Assembly (NCBI RefSeq): GCF_011397635.1
Contig: NC_064775.1
Span: 17,280,954 to 17,344,953, forward strand
Direction: 5' to 3'
Origin: Epinephelus fuscoguttatus
Taxonomy: Eukaryota > Chordata > Actinopteri > Perciformes > Serranidae
Length of the DNA: 64,000 nucleotides
Part shown: one piece after another, positions 23,437 to 43,378 of the stretch
Position numbering within the stretch: the stretch's first letter is position 1
Layout: each line of letters starts with the position of its first letter
Notes under the pieces: model-generated
Told to the model about the DNA's origin: nothing
Database searches by the model: none
The model's input: only the letters and a program-made list of their open reading frames with translations
Made by a program: the position numbers and the translations under genes

Positions 23437-26045
23437 ATGAAAATGGAGGCAGGTGCAGACACACAGCAAAGTGGTGAAACAGCTGTCTCGGAGTCTGAGG
23501 TCCAGCAGATCACCCTGGGTCAGGTAAATGTCATCATCACCTTGAATATACATGTTAGGTGCATAAGCACTCTTTGAAAATATGAGTAAAGGCTACATGC
23601 TGGGAGAGATATTTGGTCAGATTGTAGAGCCTCTGAGGCAAATGTGTGACATGAGCATTGATAAATAAAAGTGACTTGACAAGAGTAATTGCTACTGCTG
23701 ACAATGGCTCATGACTTTACCTAAAGACAGTGTGTGATTGTGGGTTGTCATGGTTGCAGGCGTCCATAGCAGCTGGCCAGGTGACATCCAGTAGTCCCAC
23801 AGTCACTCTTGTGCAGTTACCCAACGGTCAGACAGTCCAAGTGCACGGGGTGATCCAAGCTGCTCAGCCCTCTGTCATCCAGTCCCCACAAGTCCAGACC
23901 GTACAGGTGAGAGCACATAAAGCCTCTTTTGGTTTATTGCCCAAATAATAATCACTGAGCATTTGAATTTATAAATTGAAATGATCAAAATTAATAATTG
24001 TCATCACATGACAGCACAGTAACTTCCAAAAACACTGATAGTAGCTGCAGTTCTGTTGTCTTGCTTGGTAGATAATATCCTTCACATATGAATCCACCGT
24101 TATGGCTGCATATTTGTTGAAATGAAAGTAAAATTGTTTTTGTCCACTTGCAGATTTCAACTGTTGCTGAGAGCGAGGACTCTCAGGAGTCCGTAGACAG
24201 TGTGACAGATTGCCAGAAGAGGAGAGAGATTCTGTCCAGACGACCTTCCTATAGGTCTGTGTAACATCATACCACAAATGCATATCATATCACTGTGGTT
24301 TTATTGGTCTGCATCACATGCTATTGGAGGAGCTATTGTAAAATGATGACAGGTGTTTTTAAAATAAAGAAAAGCTTGCTGAGATTCCTCTGTGATTGTT
24401 CCCCTGCAGGAAGATTCTGAACGATTTATCGTCAGACGCTCCAGCAGTGCCTCGAATTGAGGAGGAGAAATCAGAGGACGACTCGGCCCCTGCCATCACC
24501 ACAGTCACCATGCCCACTCCCATCTATCAGACCAGCAGTGGCCAGTACAGTAAGTACTTTTGGATACTGTCATACAAGACGCTGGTGGTTGGTGTGGTGA
24601 AACATGCAGGATATCCTGCTGTCAAACGGTGTCATTTTGTCTGTACTGAGGCCAACTGAGTTTAGAGGCAGCTGAAAACAAAGTCTTGATAATCAGATGT
24701 GGTATAATGCTGAGCCAATACTTAATTTCCTTGGCTTTTTTTACACCAAGCAACATTTGGTATCTGATAACATCCCTCCTCCGATGGCGCTGAAGTAAAT
24801 ACCGGTTGTCCATTAGCGTTTTTCTTGTCGTAAAATGAGGACCCTGTAACTTTTGTTACACAGAGAATATGACCACAATACTGATAAGCTGAATATCTTG
24901 CAAAACAATCTCATTGCTGCTGGTAAAATATGTAGATCACTTCCTGTTTTTGAAGCATTTGAATAATTATTGTAGTTTGAAGACTGAACAAAATTTGATA
25001 GAGGCAGCTGCCTCATGAGTCTCCATGCTGGAAAAACCCTGGTCCTTGTTTGTATGGAGCTTTTTGTGTATCAGATAATGAGGGAGAGTTGATGTTGGAG
25101 AAATATTTAAGTCGACAGGATACAGAAGGATTTACCGCGTAAAGACAGTATAACAAATGGAAAATAAGCTGGGAGTTGCTGCAGTTAACAGTGTTTAAGA
25201 TGTATAATAAAGTGTTTCCTTGCTTTCTATGTCTTACGTTCATTTAATTCGATCACATGACAATGTCTCTCTGTCCGCAGTTGCAATCACCCAGGGCGGG
25301 GCCATTCAGCTGGCCAATAACGGCACGGACGGAGTGCAGGGCCTGCAGACGCTGACAATGGCCAACGCTGCTGCCGCCCAGCCTGGCGCCACCATCCTGC
25401 AGTACGCCCAGACCAGCGACGGGCAGCAGATCCTAGTACCCAGCAATCAAGTGGTTGTACAAGGTGTGGAACTATTCCCACATTTTGATCTGCTTAGGCA
25501 TACTGAAGGTGGATGAAAGAGCTTTGTAATGCAGTTACAGCACAAAACTTTACCAATCAGAAAATGTTTGTCAAAGTGTGTCATGTGAATTTGAAATTCT
25601 GTATCTCTTAAGTAAAAACACTGTGTTTGTCTGTTTTTGCCTGTCAGCTGCCTCTGGTGATGTCCAGGCCTATCAGATCCGCACTGCCCCCACCAGCGCT
25701 ATCACTCCCGGAGTGGTCATGGCGACATCGCCTGCACTGGGCACAGGAGGAGGCACTGAGGAGGTCACACGCAAAAGGGAGGTCCGACTTATGAAAAACA
25801 GGTATGGGTATTATGAGACTGACTACTGGTCTATCTTTCGAGTTAATGCTGTTGTGTTGCTGGAAGACATGTACTCACACACGACCATTACGTCACACAG
25901 GGAGGCAGCCCGCGAGTGTCGCAGGAAGAAGAAGGAGTACGTCAAGTGTCTGGAGAACCGCGTGGCCGTACTGGAGAACCAGAACAAAACCCTCATTGAG
26001 GAACTCAAAGCCCTTAAAGACTTATACTGCCACAAATCAGAGTAG
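23437..26045 (+). CDS. creb1: CREB1, cAMP-responsive element-binding protein (7 coding exons)
   Basis: bZIP transcription factor that binds CRE sites (TGACGTCA) in the nucleus and, after PKA-type phosphorylation, recruits CBP/p300. Coding exons: 23,437-23,523; 23,760-23,906; 24,154-24,254; 24,410-24,549; 25,281-25,463; 25,648-25,801; 25,901-26,045. They join in phase to 318 aa (human 327/341). The order is Q1 region, kinase-inducible domain (KID) at about 80-130 with RRPSYRKILNDL (PKA Ser), Q2 region with ITQGGAIQLANNG, then the basic region REAARECRRKKKEY and leucine zipper ending YCHKSE. The ATG at 23,437 (MKMEAGADTQQSG) aligns with the human MTMESGAENQQSG. Oddities: the Ser121 equivalent is Cys (VTDCQKRR); the mammalian alpha insert exon is not seen in intron 2 of the coding region; the last intron is 99 bp and in frame. 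Identity is essentially certain; whether it is the a or b fish paralogue cannot be told. Confidence 0.97.
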
Positions 26046-27790
26046 AAACATCACCGAATGCCTGCCAGGGGCTCGACAGGTGCCCGTCTGTCCCCATGTA
26101 CAGAGACTCAGCACAGAGCCATGCATCTGGATGCCACTCCCCCCCTTTTCTACTCTTCTGCTTTCTTTTTAAAAACTGCTGGAAATAAATCCTTAAAGTG
26201 ACTCACCGGGAATCGAAAACAAAAACACACACACCCTCCCACTTTAGCGATTTGAATTCTGTTCCCATCAGTTTCCCATCAAAGGATGAAGCGACGTTCA
26301 GAGTCAATGTGGAGGAGTACACACCAATACAGGGTCATGGTGGTGAAGTGACAGAACAGATAACAAGGCTGTTCTTTTTTGTTTTGTTTTTGACGCCACC
26401 AAAGGGAAGCATTCCAGTCACTGGTGCCTGGACAAACTGGGCAACATCACCAGCAACGGGGAACTGCTCAATTACCATCACCAACAATGACGGAACTTTA
26501 TACAGTTGGATCTCCCTGGGACACTCGAAACATTGGAGAGGTTACCCTTGTGTGCAACGTTTGTTATTGTAACTGCGCTCTCGCATTAACATCTGTTACT
26601 AATGCTTTGAACTGTAGATGGGCTGTCATGGACATTTTATCTTTTAGCTGTTTTGTTTTACTACGTATTGGATTATCTGCTTGCATAATGCCATTGACTC
26701 TTTTTTTTTTTTTTTTTTTTTTTACTTTGCCTTGATACGACATAAACAAAAAAAGCAAAGCATTATGTTGGATTGTACAATGGTTTTCATGCTAAACGCA
26801 GCTTTAAAGATACATGACGAAGAGTCGGAATCTCTTACGTGGAACATTTACAGAACTCCTTAAGTGTTTCGTTGCTGTCAGATGCATGTTCCTGATTATA
26901 TTACCAAGGCTCATTGTTTTTGGTTTCTTACAATGTTCAAACAAATATCCAGACGTTTAAAAGGTGCAGACTAGTTTGGACAGATTTCAACTGGGGTTTT
27001 GCTCCTGCTGCTCACCTGAAAATGAGACTGAACACAAATCAAATGCAGCTGGCGCATCAGTTTTGATTTCCACTCATGTTTTTGCACCATGGATTTTTCC
27101 ATCCTTGTTTTTTTAAATTCCTTAATCAACAAAAATAATGAGCCTTACTTGTTTTGTATTGAAAGAAACACTTTGCCGCCACATTTCTTAACAAATCTGG
27201 AGACACACAGCGGCGCACTGGAATCAGAAATTGCTTATGGATGGTCTTTGAACACGTTACGTCGCCACATTTTAAATTATGTACAATTTGAAGAGCAGTT
27301 CAAGTTCTGGTTACAGGATTACAAAGTGGCATGTGCACTTTCTCTGCATACAACAATCCTACTGTATCTCACAATTTAACAGAAAAATCTCACGCACCAC
27401 TGACAAATAAAGCTGTTGCGAGGTGCCTCTAAGATTTAACAGTGTCCCTTTCGTTTCGTATTAATGATCAAGGCATCATCATGCACTTGAGAGGTTATTA
27501 ATTGTGAGGAGCGTCAAATCTCACCATCTCGATTACACCTATCAGACACGTGCAACCAAATCAAAGACTTCACCGTGAACAAAAATGGATGTTTTCATAT
27601 TAATGGAATGCCATGTTGTATTATTTTAGGTGTTATGTATAGTTATGACATAGTCTGCTTTTTTTATGTTGCTTTTCATTAATTTTGTATTCACAATTTC
27701 TAAATGTCAGCACCAACTTGTATAATACAGTGCATTATGTTAGAGCTATTCAAATATTACATTTTTGGCAGCTGTTAATAAATGTGTTTC
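26046..27790 (+). other. creb1: creb1 3' UTR with alternative poly(A) signals
   Basis: AATAAA-type signals occur at about 26,184, 27,406-27,411 and 27,777-27,782. The long UTR contains a 23-base T run (26,701-26,723) and AU-rich stretches. A long, AU-rich 3' UTR with several signals is usual for vertebrate CREB1. Open frames inside (for example 26,198-26,572) show no domain character. Confidence 0.7.
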
Positions 27791-27807
27791 TGGTAATCTT
27801 TTGACAT

Positions 27808-27813
27808 TTTATT
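27808..27813 (-). terminator. mettl21a: mettl21a poly(A) signal
   Basis: TTTATT on the plus strand gives AATAAA on the minus strand, 85 bp beyond the mettl21a stop codon. It lies 26 bp past the distal creb1 AATAAA on the opposite strand, so the two convergent transcripts should nearly meet or overlap. Confidence 0.6.
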
Positions 27814-27897
27814 TGATTCTTATGCAAAAAGATGTGAATTATTACAAAGATGGAGGCAGTCAGTGATAGAAAAATAGCCAGTTAGGACACTCAGTTG

Positions 27898-30103
<2,206 letters not shown>

Positions 30104-30234
30104 TTAAAAATAAGGAGAAACTGAACTATGTGGTCATATTTCACCAAGTAGCACTACACGCATGCGCACTGCGGTCCTTCTTCTTTGCTGGTGGACTTAC
30201 TGATTCATTACCGCCGTCTTGTGGAGGCATAGAC

Positions 30235-30235
<1 letters not shown>

Positions 30236-30296
<61 letters not shown>
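30236..30296. repeat. (TA)30 microsatellite
   Basis: A pure TA dinucleotide run 136 bp upstream of the mettl21a start codon, probably in its promoter or leader. Length polymorphism is expected. Confidence 0.95.
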
Positions 30297-30299
<3 letters not shown>

Positions 30300-30733
30300 T
30301 ATGTGTGGAGGTATCTCCGTCAGTTTCAACTTATTTAAATTCCCTCCATCGTTTCCGCCAATATATCACAAACAATGTCTGCCTCGTTATTTCGGAGCAA
30401 GTGACTTTATACATTTGTTCTTTCTTTAACACTGTAGCGTTAGCGAAACACAAATACATCCCTGTACTGTAAAATGCTACCAGCCCACTCTCAACACTCT
30501 TTCAGCCAATTATATAATAGCTCGGCTAAAAGTGACCAATGGGAAAGTCAGATTGTGTAATGGGCGTGCCCGCAAAGGTTTTTCTCAACGGCAGTGTTTC
30601 GCACATAATGGAGGGGGCGGTGCCTGCACATGAAGCCCAGCAGGGCTGTAAAGTTAACAACACATAGCAGCAATACAGCTTCCGTTTCATGTGCGTTCCT
30701 GTTGGCAAAATAAAACCAAAGGCACAGAGGTCC

Positions 30734-31074
30734 ATTTATTTATTTTATTTACAAGTTTATTTGACAGGGACTCATAACAAACTTGATGTATATGTCTGTG
30801 TGTAATAATCAATATACTCGAAATCTCATGCATTATACAGATTTATAGACAGACAGCAAATATTTTAAGCATTAAAAAATTATTTTTCATACTACAAAAG
30901 CATTATATTATTTTTGTGTAGTCTCTTGGCCCCTAACATGAGGTTAAATTATAATATAAACTGTAAAACAGAAATAAATATATCAATAAACAGATATTTA
31001 CAGATAAATACAGATATATCCATTGTTGAATATGTGCATGTGCCTTGACTGTTTTTTTAATCCAACCATTTCAG
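30734..31074. repeat. AT-rich retroelement-like tail between mettl21a and ccnyl1
   Basis: On the minus strand 'gacaaataaacttgtaaat' and repeated AAATAA resemble a retroelement 3' tail starting at 30,734. The rest is AT-rich without features. Family unknown; the call is weak. Confidence 0.3.
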
Positions 31075-31210
31075 GACCAGTGCTGGACCTGGCGCATTTG
31101 GCGCCGTCACCTTGCAACCTACAGGACTCAAAGGATCCGGCACCAACACCATAGGACACCTCCCAGAGGTGTCCATGCCTCAACAGGCCAGAGCCAAGAC
31201 CATGAAATAG
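31075..31210 (+). pseudogene. Decayed Tc1/mariner-like transposase fragment
   Basis: The nucleotides 'cttgcaacctacaggactca' and 'agaggtgtccatgcctcaac' followed by 'aggccagagcc' correspond to the C-terminal coding end of a common fish Tc1-like transposase (PRxLQDLKD...SMPxRxxA as remembered). The frame is broken by an in-frame TAG and a shift, so it is only a relic. It joins directly into (TA)n. Confidence 0.5.
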
Positions 31211-31257
31211 TAGGCAGAATCTTTAATATGAAATGGAATCACCAAAATTACGATAAA

Positions 31258-31261
<4 letters not shown>

Positions 31262-31311
<50 letters not shown>

Positions 31312-31335
31312 TATATATATTATATATATATATAA
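31262..31335. repeat. (TA)n microsatellite
   Basis: About 74 bp of TA repeats with two phase slips (near 31,304 and 31,320), running into the left arm of the palindrome. Confidence 0.95.
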
Positions 31336-31387
31336 AAGTCCTCACCGTGTGGAGGGTAACATTAATAATAATAATAATGATAATAAC

Positions 31388-31443
<56 letters not shown>

Positions 31444-31466
31444 TTATTATTATTATTATTATTAAT

Positions 31467-31510
<44 letters not shown>

Positions 31511-31565
31511 GTTATTATTATTATTATTATTATTAATGTTACCCTCCACACGGTGAGGACTTTTA
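31333..31565. repeat. 233-bp AT-centred palindrome
   Basis: The left arm (31,333-31,390: TAAAAGTCCTCACCGTGTGG, then AGGGTAAC, an (ATA)n block and AACCTTTATATA) is repeated in exact or near-exact reverse complement on the right (about 31,503-31,565). Unique 25-bp ends are CTCACCGTGTGGAGGGTAAC and its complement. Between them are two (TA)n tracts and a (TAT)n spacer. The structure can extrude as a cruciform. It lies about 0.8 kb upstream of the ccnyl1 start codon. Confidence 0.9.
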
Positions 31566-32357
31566 CTTTGAAAAGGCAGTAACCGGAAGTTACCTCTGAA
31601 CTTAAGCTGCTTCGGTGGATTTGACATCCAAGACGTGTCTCCTGCAAATGCGACGAGATGAAAGCTAACGTTGGCTATCTTTTACAAATTCTCACACTCG
31701 CTACCTTTCCGCTTCCTTAGTTTATCCGTAGAGTAGTTTCCGGTTGGGGTATTTACACGTTAGTCCCGTAGAAAAGCCTTTAGTTGTGACAAAGACTCCA
31801 GCTGCAGTGAGAATGGATTGATCCATGCTGCTGAAAAAGCCAAGAATGGATTGAGGTGCGGAAGCTAGCGTTAGCCGGCTAGCCATGGAGGGAGCTAGAG
31901 GAGCTTGTGACTTTGTACTGTTAGCGTCTATTCCGTAAAATGACTTGACATTGGTCATCCACCGTCCAGAAGTATTCAGTCCACGCATGTAATTGTTGTA
32001 AGAGTGTACCAGTGCTATGCTGCGCACACGCCCTGAATATGTCAGCTGTCCCGCACATACCGCAGACACCTAGTTGGCTGTCATTACATAGAGCCCATTC
32101 ACCTCTGAAGCAGCCAGACACACAGGCAAGACTGGGCCCTAATATGCTACACTAAACATTTAAAGATTTAAATACAGGTTTAGATCCAGTTTCAGATTTA
32201 CTGGTGTCACATTTATTATCTGTCACCTGGAAGATTTAGGTCAGGCTTAGTTGCAGCCCCCCCTGCAGCCCAGTGTTGTCAGTTAGACCAGTAGGTGATC
32301 CCTCCTGTGTTGTATGGGAAACAGTGCTGGCTGTAGCAGGACTGTTGTAGGTCAACG
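31566..32357 (+). promoter_or_regulatory. ccnyl1: Probable ccnyl1 promoter and 5' leader
   Basis: A region with more CpG and unique sequence between the palindrome and the ccnyl1 ATG. It contains a short upstream ORF at 31,884 (MEGARGACDF.., 17 codons) and an open antisense frame (31,722-32,069). The transcription start is not identifiable and no TATA box is evident. A divergent arrangement with mettl21a (start codon at 30,100) suggests the shared 2.2-kb interval holds both promoters. Confidence 0.45.
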
Positions 32358-38957
<6,600 letters not shown>

Positions 38958-39546
38958 GTGGGCAACGGAGGCGGAGCAGGAAACTACAGGATGTGATGCC
39001 ACATTCAAAAGTTCATTCGACAAGAGACATTTCCAAAGTAGATAATATCAGTAACTGAAAAGTTTCATTACAAAATGTTAAATGTCGACTTTGGGGAGGA
39101 ACAAAAGAGCAGAAATTTACCATACAGTATCTCTAAAGTATAATGAATTCAGTCTCTATGTGTTCATTACAAAGAACTTCAGCTATCTGCCTTCAAAGCA
39201 TGATAATTTGATGAAATATTTTGCAAACTGTAACATTTTTTTTAATTTAAATAATGGATGTGTAACTTTGGAAGGAATCAGCATGAAAATGCTTCCTGGA
39301 GTCACACAAACTGAGGACCTCATCTTCTGTATTTCACATCAGCAGATCTTTTGAGGAGCCATCTCTCCAGCTTCGGCACTCCTCTCTCCACCAGCCGTAT
39401 CCCATCACTTTTATTCACATCATGAGACTGTCTTGAACTACCCTGTGGTGTAGTTCTGCACATGGACAAAGAGTAGACTTTGTTTTGCTTACTATGTAGG
39501 CCCCTATAGCTGTGAAATGTACAAGACTTTATTTAATTCAAATAAA
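38958..39546 (+). other. ccnyl1: ccnyl1 3' UTR and poly(A) signal
   Basis: AATAAA at 39,541-39,546 lies 584 bp after the stop codon with no other strong signal between. The frame at 39,082-39,354 within the UTR has no domain character. Confidence 0.7.
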
Positions 39547-39689
39547 TTTCAGTCGCTGTTAAAAGTTGAGGCTGCTTAGGTGGGACAATGTGTCATGGTG
39601 GTTTTTGTTTGCAGGAGTGATAACTGTGGTGTTCCAAATCATTGTTTCAAGGACCTGGAGCCTATTTTCCCATGTTCTTGTGTCGAAGG

Positions 39690-39990
39690 GTGCTTTCACA
39701 CCTGCCCTGTTTGGTTTGACAATTGATCTCAAGTTCGTTTGCCTCCTAAGTGTCGTTTTGGCAGGTGTGAGCACAACAATCACACTCAGGTGCGCACCAA
39801 AACAACCAGACCAAGACCTTCTTGAAGAGGTGGTCTCGGTCCGATTGAAAAAGAAACTCTGATCAGGTTTATTTTTGGTGAGAACACGTTCCGACCTCGA
39901 TCTGAACCAACTACAGTCACATTGTTTGGGTTAAACAAGCATGCGCATGTTAGTCCCGGAGGATTATTAATGTGCACCTCCTGATGGGAC
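39690..39990. repeat. hAT-like MITE fragment
   Basis: Starts 'gggtgctttcacacctgcc' and contains 'caagttcgtttgcctcctaa', 'aagaggtggtctcggtccg' and 'gttccgacctcgatctgaac', phrases I remember from a common fish non-autonomous hAT element. The right end is not clear. Confidence 0.6.
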
Positions 39991-40263
39991 TGTGTAAGAC
40001 ACAGTGAACTGCTCCAGTTAGATCAGTTAGCAGCTCAAACGCGGCTGCTTCTTTGCCTCTTCACAGTTAAAATGGACAAATTGTTGATTCCATAAGCAGT
40101 TCAGACACAGTGGTCTAATGATTACCTATTGTACAATTCCGCTGTTAAGTGCTTCGAGTATCCACCGTTTCCTAGCAGCATGAATAACCTCCTTATGTCA
40201 GGGATGATAGTTGTCGTATCAAACCACATGCAACAAAAGGGGGGGAAACTGCTGTTTTTTGTG

Positions 40264-40853
40264 TTAAAGGAGCTATATGTAAGAAATCTAAAGCAAATAG
40301 TTGTAAAATCCTCCTAATATGTCACAGAGACTAAGGAATAATGTTCATATAACATACTGATCTCACCGACAACAATAATACGGCCGGAATGTTCGCATTT
40401 AAAAAACATTTTTATGGTCCGCAAATCATGTTTATGTTTTGAATTTGTGTTTTGGCCTGTTGCGCCATCCACCGGCGTCTACCAGTCACGCAGTCAGAGT
40501 AGAGTCTCAGCATCAGTTACAGTTATGACTGAGCTACAGCAGCACGGCAAGCAGCATTAGCAGTGTCCCAGTACATAGCATTAGCAGCCGGCTCCTCCTC
40601 AGCTGTATCCCGGCAGCAGCGTTAGCAGCAGAGAAGCTGAACTTGCTCGAACGGTCTGCTGGAAAACCGCAGATCAAGGACGCAGCGACGCGGCCCTGCC
40701 ACGGCAGCCGTGGGCAAACAAATCAGTCTCCAGCATGCCGCTGTCCAGCAACTTCGAATCTGTAGGGGAGGGGGGGCAGACACGACTCGCGGCAGTGTTT
40801 TGAATTTGAGTGCAGTAACCGTTTTGGCCACATTCTACATACAGCGCCTTTAA
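40264..40853. mobile_element. TTAA-flanked MITE
   Basis: TTAAAGGAGCTATATGTAAGAA at the left and TTCTACATACAGCGCCTTTAA at the right (quoted in part) form an imperfect 20-bp inverted repeat bounded by TTAA on each side, the target used by piggyBac and Kolobok elements. The interior is CpG-rich (40,440-40,780) without a transposase frame. Confidence 0.8.
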
Positions 40854-43378
40854 ATATTGAGTGAGCGTTTTAAAATTGTCAGTGTTTTACCATAAGTTTG
40901 ATTCCAAAGGGAAATGAAATGACATGCAAAGGCATATCAGTACAGGATGAGCATTAAAATCCTGTACATTTTCTGATTTAGATTCAGACAACTCATGGCA
41001 ATTTGTTTGAACAGCTTGCCTTGTACACATAGCATAACATACAGTAACATGTAGAAACATAAATAAATGAGTAATGAAATAAAAAATATGCCTAGGAGTT
41101 CAGCGGAATAAAGGAATCTATACATAATAAACAGCTGATAGACTAATTATCATAAGAGATTAAAACATCATTAATAGCAATAAAAACAATGATTTACAGA
41201 TAATTTAAAAGAAGAATAGCAGAGGGAATATGTGAGGGAATATTTATGCAGTATGATTCTGACATGTTACATGCTGACTGAGTTAAGGACCAACTAAAAT
41301 AAAAACACAGGGCCTCATGCAGGAAGCGTTAAACAACACATTTTCTGTATTTTCTGTTCATATCCACGTTTGTTATATTTTGTCAGTCTCCACTGATTTC
41401 TTATTTTTGAAAATTTCACAATTTTACCAGGAAAAGAAAAAAAAATCTTTATGTCACAGTCCATAAATTTTTATAAATTTATATAAATTTTATATTTCTG
41501 GAAGATTTTTCTTTTTATTTAAATAAATTAAAAAAAGAAATCATCAGGTACCAATCGGGCAAATAAATAAACAAATAATAATACAAATAAAAGTGCAGAC
41601 AAATAAACACTACCATTTAAACAAACTAACTAGCTAACAAACAAAAACAAGACAAAATAGATACATAAATAAATAATAGTAATCAAAAGAAATTACCCAA
41701 AGGTCCATGTGTAGCAGGTCACCAGGGGGAGTTACTGTAGTGCTGGGTGAAAGATTGAACAACTGCATCACGACAAATCTTGGCATTTCACAGTGCATCA
41801 CGGCACCTATAGTATATAGTTTGAGCATTTTAAATTGAATAGTCCATTGAATGCATCACTTCTGGGAGCTCTCAGCATGACAGTACACTGTTTCATTCAG
41901 TACATCGTCCAGCACTAAATTACTATACAACTTTTTTTTGAAATCTGCTCTATATGGCTTCATAAATTAAATTCATCCTTTCCAATGTTTTTTTTTAAAT
42001 AAAGCTGTCTTTAGTCTCAGTTCAAAGGTTAATTTTTCCATAATAAAAATGTATGCATCACATTAAACAACATAGGAACACACAATTTGAGGTACTTTTA
42101 CTTAAATTAATCTCGTGCCCCTTTCTGTCCAAGCTGAAATTGGGCAAGAGGCAGGGTACACCCTGGACAGGTCACCAGACTATCACAGGGCTGACACATA
42201 GAGACAGACAACCATTCACACTCACATTCACCTACGGACAATTTAGAGTCACCAATTAACCTGCATGTCTTTGGACTGTGGGAGGAAGCTGGAGTACCCA
42301 GAGAAAACCCATGCTGGCATGGGGAGAGCACACACAACTCCACACAGAGGCTGGGGTTTGGGCCCCCAGCACTAACACCCTGGAAAATCACTTTCACTTT
42401 AAGCTTACTTAGAAATACCTTGATTTCAATACTGCCAATGTTTTTTTTTTTTACTTCTTAACACCTTTTTTTAGAAGTTCTCTCCAATTCTTTGCACACA
42501 GCACAACATCTGCCCTTCTATAGTGTTTAGGGGGTGTTACCTGTGCTAATGCATTACTTAGTTCAGGTGGGATTCATCATCCAGCACACCTAGTTAAGAG
42601 CAGCTTTGGATGGCTGACAATGTTCGGTGCATTTGAAGGTGACTTTTCTTTTTTTTTTCTTAACAAAAAATTGGAAAAAATAGGGAATGTTGCAGCACGA
42701 GGCCCATTGTCTACCAAATATCAGCTGATGGTAATTCCTTTGTTTTCCTAAAGGCAGAATAGCACAGAGGTTTTACTGTAATTTACAGGTATTTGGAAGG
42801 AAAACAATATCATGCCTTCAATTAAACCCCACTTTTTTGGGGTCACCTGGGGCAAACAAGTTAATACAACACTGACAAATTATCAGCTTGTAAGCTTGTC
42901 AACAGCTGCTTACACATCCAGAACATTAGCATTTATTTGGAGTTGTATTTGTATCCACCTGATGAATATAAGCCCAGTACTCCAACCCTTTTATCTGTGG
43001 TTTTAGTCTACCAACTCCCAAAGGAAATATCTGGCTCTTTATCTGCTTACTTCCCCATTGTACTGTATATGTTCACCAGCTGTTTCTGATGCTGTGCAGC
43101 TACCAAATGTCAGTAGTTGCCAGGTAACGCAATTGCCTACTTGAATAACTGGTTAGTCATAATATATATGGTGATTTATTTCTTTGATTGCACATTTCTT
43201 TTTCTTTAGTCAGTGGCTGAAATCTATAGATACATATATATAAATGAAATGGATACCTCCTCCGATGCCCTTTCTCCACGTCTCCTGGTAACCTCTGACG
43301 ATTCATGTTTCCACCTCCTTTGAATTATTCCTTGAAAATCCTCCTCAAACAGCTTCAGATCTGCACTTAAGGGTGGAT
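40854..43378. other. AT-rich intergenic DNA upstream of the GPCR gene
   Basis: A low-complexity AT-rich stretch (41,030-41,700, with many AAATAA units) with no exons. It holds one SINE fragment (listed separately) and a T-rich tract at 42,440. Nothing else is recognised. Confidence 0.6.
42130..42370 (-). mobile_element. Partial copy of the tRNA-derived SINE
   Basis: The body 'gggcaagaggcagggtacac' through 'ctttggactgtgggaggaag' matches the SINE at 28.7 kb in the same orientation at roughly 85-90% by eye. Both the GAAT tail and the tRNA head are missing or decayed. Confidence 0.75.

Noticed and set aside
30141-30429. Frames reading (IY)n on both strands
   Set aside because: They are translations of the (TA)n microsatellite.
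43373-43378. Upstream start for the GPCR at 43,373
   Set aside because: The codon is GTG; the next in-frame ATG at 43,379 is the natural start in a vertebrate gene.
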